Part shown: positions 6,412 to 12,803 of the stretch, one piece after another
How the letters are laid out: the number at the start of each line of letters is the position of its first letter
How positions within the stretch are numbered: the first letter of the stretch is position 1
Source of the DNA: Oceanicola sp. S124
GTDB taxonomy: Bacteria; Pseudomonadota; Alphaproteobacteria; Rhodobacterales; Rhodobacteraceae
NCBI RefSeq assembly: GCF_000220565.1
Contig: NZ_AFPM01000017.1
Span: forward strand, 62,001 to 126,000
Length of the DNA: 64,000 nt
Reading direction: 5' to 3'
The notes under the pieces: model-generated
What the model was told of the DNA's origin: nothing
The model's input: only the letters and a program-made list of their open reading frames with translations
Database searches by the model: none
Made by a program: the position numbers and the translations under genes

Positions 6412-7227
6412 TCAGATCAGCTCCCGAACGGCGGAGGGCACGACGCGGGCGAGGCGGGTCAGGCCGCGCGGGGTAACGCGCACCTGTTCAGAAACCCTCT
6501 CGCTGCCATCGGCGCGGAGCACGGTGGTCACCTTGTGCTCAAGGAAGCCGGCTACGGTCTTGCTCTGGTAGCCAAGCCAGGTGCTGCTGCCGGTGCGCTT
6601 GTAGATCCACCCGTTCTGGCTCAGCCACGCGAACAGATCCTTGGGGCGCACCTGCAGGGCCTTGGCGGCCTCGGTGATGTTCAGGCTGCCATCGGCTTGC
6701 GCAATGCGGTCCAGCTCCTCCTCGGCGTGGGAAAGCTCCTCCACGCGCTTTTCAAGCTGTTCCGCCCGCTCGCTGTAGTTCAGCAGCAGCCCGCGAAGCT
6801 GTGCGGGGTCGTTCAGGTCGATCTGCTGGGCAGGGCGGGCCGCCTCTTTCTCCTCCAGCTGCTGCCACTTATCGATGATCGCTTTGCGCAGCTTGACCTT
6901 GTAGCCCGCAATAAGTGTCACGGTGTGGTTGTAGTCCAAGCTGATTTCAGCGACGAAACCCCGGGTGTCGCGGCGCACCTTGATGCCCTCCACGCGACCA
7001 TTCCCCAAATCTGGGGTATCGATGCCCCAGCCCATCTTGTCAAAGAAGGCTTCATATTTGTCTCGGTCAGGGAGGCCAGCGTTGACCGCTTCGTCACCGT
7101 AGAGGCCCATCAACATCTTTCGAATGTCCCTAAGCACGTGATCGTGTCGCTTGCCGCAGAGGTCTGCGATTTCAAGCGAGGACATAGTGACGGGCTGACC
7201 ATCTGGCAGGTTAAGTTGGACGCTCAT
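6412..7227 (-). CDS. Phage antirepressor, Rha N-terminus and KilAC C-terminus
   Basis: The 271-residue protein begins with a Rha-type domain (SSLEIADLCGKRHDHVLRDI, residues 16-35, followed by the YNHTVTLIAGYKVKLRKAII segment at about 125). A coiled coil lies near 145-180. The KilAC domain fills 185-271: NITEAAKALQVRPKDLFAWL, then TGSSTWLGYQ and VTPRGLTRLA. These families interfere with prophage repressors or act in lytic switching. The start overlaps the upstream stop by four bases. It is the main regulatory gene of the leftward operon. Confidence 0.9.
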   Translation of the reverse strand: MSVQLNLPDGQPVTMSSLEIADLCGKRHDHVLRDIRKMLMGLYGDEAVNAGLPDRDKYEAFFDKMGWGIDTPDLGNGRVEGIKVRRDTRGFVAEISLDYNHTVTLIAGYKVKLRKAIIDKWQQLEEKEAARPAQQIDLNDPAQLRGLLLNYSERAEQLEKRVEELSHAEEELDRIAQADGSLNITEAAKALQVRPKDLFAWLSQNGWIYKRTGSSTWLGYQSKTVAGFLEHKVTTVLRADGSERVSEQVRVTPRGLTRLARVVPSAVRELI

Positions 7228-7589
7228 GCCGTGATCTCCTCCACCAGCGCGCGCAGTTCTTCGGCCAGAGCCTCGGAGCTGGGGCAGCTGCTGAGATCGT
7301 GCTGGCCGAAGTCGGTATGGGCGGCCAGCTTCAGGATGAAATCGGCCATCGACTGCGAGGGCACATCAACGATGCTGTCAGCCAGGGCGCAGACACGTTG
7401 CACGAGGGGCAGGCTCTCGGCATCGCTCAAATCGTCGGGCGTGGCCTCAAGCTCCTGCGTGGCGCTCTGCCAGCGGTGGAACATGACCTGCACGGGGCTA
7501 ACGCCCTCGGCGGCATGGGTGATTGCGGGGATGGTGAGTGCGGCAGCAGGCAGAGCCTTGATAAAGCCGCGTCTTGTCGCTACATTCAT
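7224..7589 (-). CDS. Prophage protein with twin-arginine-like signal
   Basis: The 121-residue protein starts MNVATRRGFIKALPAAALTI, with RRGFIK followed by a hydrophobic stretch and AHA at 24-26, which looks like a Tat signal peptide. The rest is acidic and helical (FHRWQSATQEL ... ALAEELRALVEEITA). From memory, similar short Tat-signal proteins occur often in Rhodobacteraceae prophages, with unknown role. An AAGGAG site precedes ATG 7589. It is coupled to the antirepressor gene. Confidence 0.75.
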   Translation of the reverse strand: MNVATRRGFIKALPAAALTIPAITHAAEGVSPVQVMFHRWQSATQELEATPDDLSDAESLPLVQRVCALADSIVDVPSQSMADFILKLAAHTDFGQHDLSSCPSSEALAEELRALVEEITA

Positions 7590-7623
7590 GAGCGATCTCC
7601 TTTGACATTGGGTGGATCATTTA

Positions 7624-7656
7624 GAGGCCGTTTGGGAGTGCAATCCCGGCGGCCTC
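7624..7656. repeat. Nested hairpin between regulator genes
   Basis: A 7-bp perfect inverted repeat GAGGCCG/CGGCCTC encloses a second one, GGGA/TCCC. There is no T-run on either side, so it is not a standard terminator. It lies between the Arc-like gene (ends 7664) and the Tat-signal gene (starts 7589) and may reduce read-through or stabilise the message. Confidence 0.5.
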
Positions 7657-7663
7657 GCGCGTT

Positions 7664-7846
7664 TCAGGTGTTCTCCTGGCTTCCCTCCTCCTTCAAAATG
7701 GCCTGCATCGTCGGTTCGAGACGGTGAAGGATCTCCCCGTTCAAGCTCCGATGATTGCGGGCGGCTTCGACCTTGAGCGCTTCTCTCCACCCTTCCGGGA
7801 GGCGGAGCATGAAGCGGCCGGCGGACGGGTCCTTAGCGGCTGCCAA
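7664..7846 (-). CDS. Arc-type ribbon-helix-helix repressor
   Basis: The 60-residue protein has the Arc pattern: strand FMLRLPEG (residues 12-19), helix WREALKVEAARNHRSLNGEI, helix LHRLEPTMQAIL. Proteins of this family bind operators as dimers of dimers through the N-terminal strand. The start is TTG 7846, with AAAGGAAC upstream; no ATG would keep the full strand. It is transcribed away from a second Arc-like gene, and the space between them holds CTAG-centred operator candidates. It likely controls both directions. Confidence 0.8.
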   Translation of the reverse strand: MAAAKDPSAGRFMLRLPEGWREALKVEAARNHRSLNGEILHRLEPTMQAILKEEGSQENT

Positions 7847-7860
7847 TGTCTGTTCCTTTC

Positions 7861-7956
7861 GCTGTGATATTCCTAGTCGGCATCATTAAGTTGGATGATG
7901 CTGATGGTGATGTCAAGTCGGAACTAGTTGCTAGTTGGAATATCTGCGGACTAGAT
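7861..7956. promoter_or_regulatory. Operator cluster between divergent repressor genes
   Basis: CTAG, usually rare in bacterial DNA, occurs four times in 82 bp (7873, 7924, 7931, 7951). Two form the palindrome AACTAG-TTG-CTAGTT (7922-7936). CTAGTCGG and CTAGTTGG are direct repeats, and GATATTCC (7866-7873) is the inverted partner of GGAATATC (7937-7944). TTGACA read leftward (7911-7916) could be a -35 box. These are the expected sites for the two Arc-like proteins. Confidence 0.65.
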
Positions 7957-7962
7957 GAGCGA

Positions 7963-8304
7963 ATGGCAGATAGAACCCCGTACCCGAGCGAGACGCAGGA
8001 GCGCTTTATTGTGCGCCTTCCTGATGGAATGCGTGACCGCATCAGATCCGCCGCCGAGGCCAATAACCGCTCTATGAACGCGGAGATCGTGGCCACGCTG
8101 GAAGAGAAGTACCCGGCCCCTGTGGTTGAGTACGACCCCGAGAGGGTTGCCGAGTTGCTGGAGCGGATGCAGGCTGTCCTGGAGAGCTACAGTGAGCCCG
8201 GAGCTAGCCAAGAGGACACGTGGGTGAAGGCGGCGGAGTTTGCTGCGCTCAGGGACGAGGTCAGGCAGTACCTACCGAGGAAGCAAGGGGAGACGAGAGA
8301 ATGA
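7963..8304 (+). CDS. Arc-type ribbon-helix-helix protein with C-terminal extension
   Basis: The 113-residue protein starts at ATG 7963; the frame upstream to 7846 crosses the operator region and is not used. The Arc motif is at residues 10-50: RFIVRLPDGMRDRIRSAAEA then NNRSMNAEIVATLEEKYP. The remaining half is acidic and helical, perhaps for oligomerisation. It diverges from a shorter Arc-like gene, so the pair may form the immunity switch of the phage. Its stop overlaps the next start (ATGA). Confidence 0.8.
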   Translation: MADRTPYPSETQERFIVRLPDGMRDRIRSAAEANNRSMNAEIVATLEEKYPAPVVEYDPERVAELLERMQAVLESYSEPGASQEDTWVKAAEFAALRDEVRQYLPRKQGETRE

Positions 8305-8624
8305 AGGTTCTGGTATGGGCGGCCCTGCCGCTATTGGCGGCTTGCTCAATGGATATGGGGCGCGCCAGCTTCTCCGAGTGGGAGGGTTCGCGCGTTGGCG
8401 ATCTGATTGCCAAGGTTGGCTATCCGGACGCAGAGGCAAACACCGCAGGTGCGAAGCGCTATAGCTGGATCGACGAGTGGCGGTCGGTGGGCACGATTGG
8501 GAACGAGACCGGGCAACACGTTCTCACCTGCACGAGGACCGTATACGTGAGCGGTGACGTCATTGTCGAAGCCAAGGCAGAGGGTGCTATCTGCTCGCGT
8601 CGTGAAGATCAATTCCGGCGGTAG
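8301..8624 (+). CDS. Small phage lipoprotein
   Basis: The 107-residue product has a lipoprotein signal: MKVLVWAALPLLAAC, lipobox LAAC with Cys15. The mature part (VGDLIAKVGYPDAEANTAGA ... YSWIDEW ... GAICSRRED) resembles short lipoproteins with a SmpA/OmlA-like strand pattern. It is coupled to the Arc-like gene upstream. As an envelope protein made near the immunity genes it could be a lysogenic-conversion or exclusion factor; this is inference. Confidence 0.7.
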   Translation: MKVLVWAALPLLAACSMDMGRASFSEWEGSRVGDLIAKVGYPDAEANTAGAKRYSWIDEWRSVGTIGNETGQHVLTCTRTVYVSGDVIVEAKAEGAICSRREDQFRR

Positions 8625-8633
8625 GGCCTGAAA

Positions 8634-8656
8634 GGTGTGGGCATGATACCCACACC
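8634..8656. repeat. Hairpin after the lipoprotein gene
   Basis: GGTGTGGG (8634-8641) and CCCACACC (8649-8656) form a perfect 8-bp stem with a 7-base loop, ten bases after the stop. There is no T-run, so it could be a weak terminator or a processing site. Confidence 0.5.
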
Positions 8657-8710
8657 CTCCGAAAGGCGTTGCCATCATGGCAACTACATTTAGGTCAGGA
8701 GGCGGCGGAG

Positions 8711-8887
8711 ATGGAAAGATACCTTGTTCCGATCTACCTAATTGGGGACGCGGCGACATTCATCTACCTGATCTACAAAGACTTTCCTGACTTCAATGGA
8801 TGGAACTGGATCTTCATCATACCGCTAGACATGATCGTGGCGCAGGTGTGGCCGGTTTACTGGGCTATCCTGCATTGGGTGTTCTGA
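8711..8887 (+). CDS. Small membrane protein
   Basis: The 58-residue protein begins at ATG 8711 after a strong AGGAGG at 8697. It has two hydrophobic segments, YLVPIYLIGDAATFIYLIYK and WIFIIPLDMIVAQVWPVYWA, so it should span the membrane twice. The longer frame from 8669 lacks a ribosome site. No family is recognised. It lies between the immunity region and the packaging genes. Confidence 0.65.
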   Translation: MERYLVPIYLIGDAATFIYLIYKDFPDFNGWNWIFIIPLDMIVAQVWPVYWAILHWVF

Positions 8888-8918
8888 TGATCCTGCTGGT
8901 ACACGCGTAGGGCCTGAG

Positions 8919-9062
8919 GTGGTGCTGACGGTGCTTGCCTGCCTAGCTATCGTCGGCGTCTTCGTTGGGGTCGCCATCCGCGACCGAAGCACTCAGCCTC
9001 TAATTGGCCTCGGCGTGCTGCTCCTGATTAGCCTGGGCATGTGGCTGGCTGACACCCTCTAA
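8919..9062 (+). CDS. Very small membrane protein (GTG start)
   Basis: A 47-residue frame from GTG 8919 to TAA 9060 encodes two hydrophobic stretches (VLTVLACLAIVGVFVGVAIR and PLIGLGVLLLISLGMWLADT) separated by RDRSTQ. The ribosome site is weak. GTAGGGCCTGA just upstream repeats the sequence at 8621. It is shaped like a small phage membrane protein, but the call rests only on composition and position. Confidence 0.4.
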   Translation: MVLTVLACLAIVGVFVGVAIRDRSTQPLIGLGVLLLISLGMWLADTL

Positions 9063-9198
9063 CCCCTCCCGTGTCTCAAAATGCGTCACGCTTGCCCGGC
9101 CACCATGTGAGCCGGTGAGCCATTGCGCACCCACGCCCCACCACCAACCCGCCCCGGTGCATTCCCTCCCCTCCCTCCTCCCTCGTACCCTCCAACCC

Positions 9199-9675
9199 AT
9201 GACCCAGATACAAGCCTCCGATAAGACCCTCTCACCCGTCTACAAGCGCCGCGTATCGACCAAGGTACGCAAAGCACTACAGACAAGGTTGAAGCATCGC
9301 CTTCCCTGGGCCGAGTGCGCGCAGCGCGCCGGGCTGTCCGAGGCCGCAATCTACAAGGCCCGCAACCAGCCACACGTTCAAGCCCTGTGGGAGCAGCTCA
9401 AGGCCCAATACATTAAGGAAGCCGAAGAGCTGGAGCCCGTCTTGAAGGCCCACGCTCTGCACGTCGCGGGCGAACTCCTCGACCAAAAGGAGAGCCTGCC
9501 GGTAAGGGCAAGAATGGTGGAGTTTCTCAGGCGCGAGCCGCCCGGCCCAGCTGTTGCGGTGCAGATCAACACCAATGCCGGGGGGGACTACACCTACCCC
9601 CGTCCAGGATCTCTGGTGGTTGAGATCACGCCTCCCCCTGATACCAAGTCAGAGGGTCAAGACGAGGAAATCTAG
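9199..9675 (+). CDS. Putative small terminase subunit (DNA-binding)
   Basis: The 158-residue protein from ATG 9199 has an HTH near residues 34-52 (LPWAECAQRAGLSEAAIYKA) followed by long helices and the segment LPVRARMVEFLRRE. Small terminase subunits have this order: N-terminal HTH, then a helical oligomerisation region. It is upstream of the large terminase with one gene between. The frame extends to 9115, but that part is proline- and histidine-rich and has no start signal. The call is by position and fold and is not certain. Confidence 0.55.
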   Translation: MTQIQASDKTLSPVYKRRVSTKVRKALQTRLKHRLPWAECAQRAGLSEAAIYKARNQPHVQALWEQLKAQYIKEAEELEPVLKAHALHVAGELLDQKESLPVRARMVEFLRREPPGPAVAVQINTNAGGDYTYPRPGSLVVEITPPPDTKSEGQDEEI

Positions 9676-10094
9676 CGAATACAGCGGCTTGTGCCATCTG
9701 TTGTGATGCTGTCCCGTCACAACAGGGCACGGTGCCACCCCCTCGGCCCTGTCCCTGCCCCCTGTCGATGAGGGGGGGGAGGGTCGCGATCGAGGGGGGT
9801 GGGGGCAAAAACCGCGCGCGCGATTTGGCTAGTCGTCCTCCTCTCTCGCGGGCCGTTAAAGTTCTGAAAAAAATAAATAAAACTGCTGCGGATGGTGCTG
9901 ATTGGGGTGCTGCTGATGGTTTCTTGCTTGGAGTGTCACAAAGGCAACCTGTGCCCCGGGCTGGATACCGGCATGAGGCGGGATTGATTTCACATATCGA
10001 ACATTTCCGGCGCGGATCAGGCTGTTGCATGTGAGATGTGGCGCCTGGGGCTGATTTTCGCGGGGTCTGACCTTGGATCTTGGGAGAATTGCGG
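9676..10094. other. 419-bp gap with hairpin and TTGCAT box
   Basis: No convincing gene is seen. A perfect 9-bp inverted repeat CTGTTGTGA/TCACAACAG (9698-9725) follows the small terminase gene and may end its transcript. G-tracts follow at 9770-9805 and an A-rich run at 9866-9880. GTTGCATGTGAGAT at 10025-10038 recurs exactly at 17233-17246 ahead of the tail genes, so it may be a promoter element. A 31-codon frame at 9893 has no ribosome site. Confidence 0.6.
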
Positions 10095-10331
10095 ATGTCG
10101 AACCTGAAGACGATTGCGACGGAGAGAGACCAGTGCGCGGAGGCGGTGATCGCCCGGCTGGAAGAGGCGCTGGAACATGCCCGGGAAAACCCGCAGGCCG
10201 CTGTCTCAATTTTTACCATGGGCCGGGATGGAGTTCTGTCTCATGGGCACACCTGCGACAGCACGGTTCATCTGGTCGGGATGATCGAGATGCAGAAGGC
10301 TGAGATCATGACCAGCTGGGGTGATGACTGA
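10095..10331 (+). CDS. Small phage protein before terminase
   Basis: The 78-residue protein starts at ATG 10095 with GGGAGA seven bases upstream. It is acidic and helical (TERDQCAEAVIARLEEALEH) and ends MIEMQKAEIMTSWGDD. Its stop overlaps the terminase start by one base, so it is translated with it. I do not recognise the family. Confidence 0.65.
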   Translation: MSNLKTIATERDQCAEAVIARLEEALEHARENPQAAVSIFTMGRDGVLSHGHTCDSTVHLVGMIEMQKAEIMTSWGDD

Positions 10332-11881
10332 TGGCAAAGATGCCGGTCACGCCCGATGGGCGGAGGGTCTACATCCCGGACGGTGAGGTGATTACCGCGT
10401 TCTTCTGGGATCAGCCGAAGTTCGGCGCGATACAGGGGCCCATTGGCTCGGGCACATCGACGGCCGGTTGCCACAAGATCTGGCGCCTGGCCTGTGAGCA
10501 GGAGCCTGACGACGACGGGGTGCGTCGAACGCGATGGGCGGTCTGCCGGCGGACCTACAAGGAACTGCGCGAGACGATCATCAAGACGACTTGGCTGCTG
10601 TGGTTCCCGGAGGATAAGTGGGGGCCGTTCATCCGATCTGAACCGATGGTGCACCGTCTGATCGACGTGAAGAATGGTGGTCCGAGGCCGCATCCGTCAG
10701 GGGATGGAACGTTCGTCGACTGTGAGGTGATCTTCCTGGCGGTTCCCGATGCCGACGTGGCCGAAGAGATCTGCGCCTCCTACGAGATCACGGGTTTCTT
10801 CTTCAACGAAGGTCAGTTCGTGGAAAAGGAGGTGATCGACGAGCTTCTTTCCCGGTGTGGCCGATACCCGTCGATGTCGATGGGGAATGGGGCGACGTGG
10901 TGGGGCGGCTTCATGGACATGAACGCGCCGATCGAGGGCCACTGGATCCCCTACATGCGGGGGGACATTCCTCTGCCGGCGGAGATGTCGGACGATGAAA
11001 AGGAGAGCTTCGAAAAGCCGGATGATTGGGCGTTCTATATTCAGCCGCCCGGCCTGATCGAAGAGATCGTCGACGGCAGGCCCGCTTACCGTGAAAACCC
11101 GAAGGCGGAGAACCAGAAGTGGCTGAAGGAGCCCTACACGGAGAAGATCAAGGGCAAGAAAAAGGACTGGATCGACCGGCGGGTGCTGAACAAGGTCGGG
11201 CTGCACCAGGCCGGAAAGCCGGTCTATCCCACCTTCTCGGAGGCGGATCACGTGCATCCGTATGACCTTGAACCCGTGGAGGGGCTGCCGATTGTCATAG
11301 GCCTTGATTTCGGCCGGATGCCTTCTGCCGTTTTCATGCAACAGGCCAATGGTCTCTGGACCGCGCATTCCGAGTTGGTCGGTGATGGTGAAAGCGCCCA
11401 GCTGTTCGCTCCCAAAGTGAAAAAACATCTGGCGCGCTGGTATCCTGGTGCGAGGACGGAGTTCTGGGGCGATCCGCGCGGCAATGACGGCACCCAGGCG
11501 ACGGAGGACACGGCCTACAGCGTCTTTCTTGCCCATGGGATGCGGGTGTTGATGGCCACGACAGATAACGATCCAGAGCTACGCCGCTCGACCGTGGAAG
11601 GGGTTCTCGAAAAGCGGGTGGGGCTCAAGGTCAACCCGACGCGCTGCCCTGTACTGAAGCGTGGCCTGGCCGGCGGCTACCACTTCCGTAAGATCAAAGG
11701 GCAGCCGGGCATGTTCTCCCCTAACCCGGTCAAGAATGTCTATTCCCACGTCATCGACGCAATGGAGAACGCTCTCCTCGGTGGCGGTGAAGGCTATGCC
11801 CTGGTGGCGAACAAGGAGCGGCCCCGCCCGCGGCCGGCGGTGGCCAAGCGGGAGCGGATCAGCCTGCGGAGGCGGGCATAG
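10331..11881 (+). CDS. terL: Terminase large subunit
   Basis: The 516-residue protein packages DNA into the prohead. The ATPase region starts with a Walker A-like loop GPIGSGTSTAG (about residues 37-47), in which the usual lysine is Thr. Motifs after it include RRTYKELRETIIKTTW (adenine/C-motif region), CEVIFLAVPDADVAEEI, and YEITGFFFNEG, the acidic pair of Walker B. The nuclease domain shows GLDFGRMPSAVF (about 318) and HVIDAMENALLGGG near the C-terminus. Length and domain order fit podovirus-type large terminases. It starts at ATG 10331. Confidence 0.9.
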   Translation: MAKMPVTPDGRRVYIPDGEVITAFFWDQPKFGAIQGPIGSGTSTAGCHKIWRLACEQEPDDDGVRRTRWAVCRRTYKELRETIIKTTWLLWFPEDKWGPFIRSEPMVHRLIDVKNGGPRPHPSGDGTFVDCEVIFLAVPDADVAEEICASYEITGFFFNEGQFVEKEVIDELLSRCGRYPSMSMGNGATWWGGFMDMNAPIEGHWIPYMRGDIPLPAEMSDDEKESFEKPDDWAFYIQPPGLIEEIVDGRPAYRENPKAENQKWLKEPYTEKIKGKKKDWIDRRVLNKVGLHQAGKPVYPTFSEADHVHPYDLEPVEGLPIVIGLDFGRMPSAVFMQQANGLWTAHSELVGDGESAQLFAPKVKKHLARWYPGARTEFWGDPRGNDGTQATEDTAYSVFLAHGMRVLMATTDNDPELRRSTVEGVLEKRVGLKVNPTRCPVLKRGLAGGYHFRKIKGQPGMFSPNPVKNVYSHVIDAMENALLGGGEGYALVANKERPRPRPAVAKRERISLRRRA

Positions 11882-11946
11882 AAATTTGGCACTCAGCTAG
11901 ATCGCTTGGCGGAGCGCATCCGCTTTTCCAAAAACAGGAGCAAAAT

Positions 11947-12210
11947 ATGCACGTAAAAATTCACACGGCTGCGGTTCCCGATGGCGAAAGCACCATCAGC
12001 AATAGCGCAGCGTCTCTCGTGCGGATGGGTTTCAATCCGAGCCGCCTGGAGCCAGTCGACCGCATCAAGGCACTCGCAGCCGCGCTGATATCGGAATGCG
12101 AGGCGATCCGCGACGGCGGCGGCAAAGGAGCCCGCGAAGCTGCCATTGCCATTACCGACGCACAGAAGACCAGCATGATGGCAGTCGCAGCCGCGACCGC
12201 AGATCTGTGA
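11947..12210 (+). CDS. Acb2/Tad1-like small helical protein (candidate anti-CBASS sponge)
   Basis: The 87-residue protein has a clear ribosome site (CAGGAG) before ATG 11947. Its second half matches what I recall of the Acb2/Tad1 domain: FNPSRLEPVDRIKALAAALI (29-48) then REAAIAITDAQKTSMMAVAA (62-82). Acb2 proteins form helical hexamers that bind cyclic di- and trinucleotides and so block CBASS and related signalling defence. Such genes often sit among late or packaging genes, as here between terminase and portal. The family call is by motif memory; activity is untested. Confidence 0.6.
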   Translation: MHVKIHTAAVPDGESTISNSAASLVRMGFNPSRLEPVDRIKALAAALISECEAIRDGGGKGAREAAIAITDAQKTSMMAVAAATADL

Positions 12211-12256
12211 ATTGATCGGGGCGGCGATTGCCGTCCCGACACCTAAGGGTACAGCG

Positions 12257-12676
12257 ATGAACATCCTGCAATGGTACTTCGGCTTCTACGCCCCCGCCGG
12301 GCTCAGGGATCTGCGCGCCGGGGCCTCCTGGCGAACTGTCTTCGGGCATGTTGATGCTTGGGGGTACACCTGCGATGACACCTATCTGTTCTTCGACCCC
12401 CGCGGCGCCGGGTCGCGGGTGCTGGTCACGCACCTGCATGACGAGGTCGAGGACCAGCTGGTCGCGCGCTTCTCCACCTGCCGTCAGATCCTTCGCTTCA
12501 CCCCCGACGATCGGAAGCTGCGCGTGCCCCTTCACCTCGGCATGAACTGCGCCAGCCAGTGCGCCCACCTGGTCGGGCGGCGTGCATTCGCTCCTTGGTC
12601 CCTCCGCCGCATGTTGCTGAAAAACGGAGCGGAGATCATCCATGACACCCAAGGAAGACCCCGAGGCGAAGGCTGA
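12257..12676 (+). CDS. Phage protein, unknown function
   Basis: The 139-residue protein starts at ATG 12257. It begins MNILQWYFGFYAPAGLRDLR and contains a mixed alpha/beta core (VFGHVDAWGYTCDDTYLFFD, then LVTHLHDEVEDQLVARFSTC). Its layout, with polar and aromatic residues spaced along strands, looks like a small enzyme or virion accessory protein, but I know no family. It overlaps the next gene by 35 bases. Confidence 0.65.
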   Translation: MNILQWYFGFYAPAGLRDLRAGASWRTVFGHVDAWGYTCDDTYLFFDPRGAGSRVLVTHLHDEVEDQLVARFSTCRQILRFTPDDRKLRVPLHLGMNCASQCAHLVGRRAFAPWSLRRMLLKNGAEIIHDTQGRPRGEG

Positions 12677-12803
12677 GCGGCTGCGGCAGCGCCGCATCGC
12701 AGATGCCGAAAGCCTGCGCGCGGCTAAGGGCACCGCGAAGGATCTGCAGACCGACATCTCGTCCGTCTACGGCCTCCCCAGCATGTTCAGCCGGTCGAAA
12801 TGA
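12642..12803 (+). CDS. Small phage protein before the portal
   Basis: The 53-residue product starts at ATG 12642 (GGAG eight bases upstream) and ends in TGA sharing the portal start (AATGA). It is basic and helical: EAKAERLRQRRIADAESLRA, then YGLPSMFSRSK. Overlap with both neighbours shows it belongs to the head operon. Function is unknown. Confidence 0.6.
   Translation: MTPKEDPEAKAERLRQRRIADAESLRAAKGTAKDLQTDISSVYGLPSMFSRSK

Noticed and set aside
8887-8910. Seven-codon frame ATGATCCTGCTGGTACACGC..TAG
   Set aside because: Too short to support; could be chance after the preceding TGA.
9893-9988. 31-codon frame MVLIGVLLMVSCLECHKGN...
   Set aside because: It has a hydrophobic start and two CxxC-like Cys, but no ribosome site and no neighbour coupling.
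10025-10040. Sigma-54 promoter at the TTGCAT box
   Set aside because: The GG of the -24 element is not at the required distance from the GC in TTGCA at this or the other copies.
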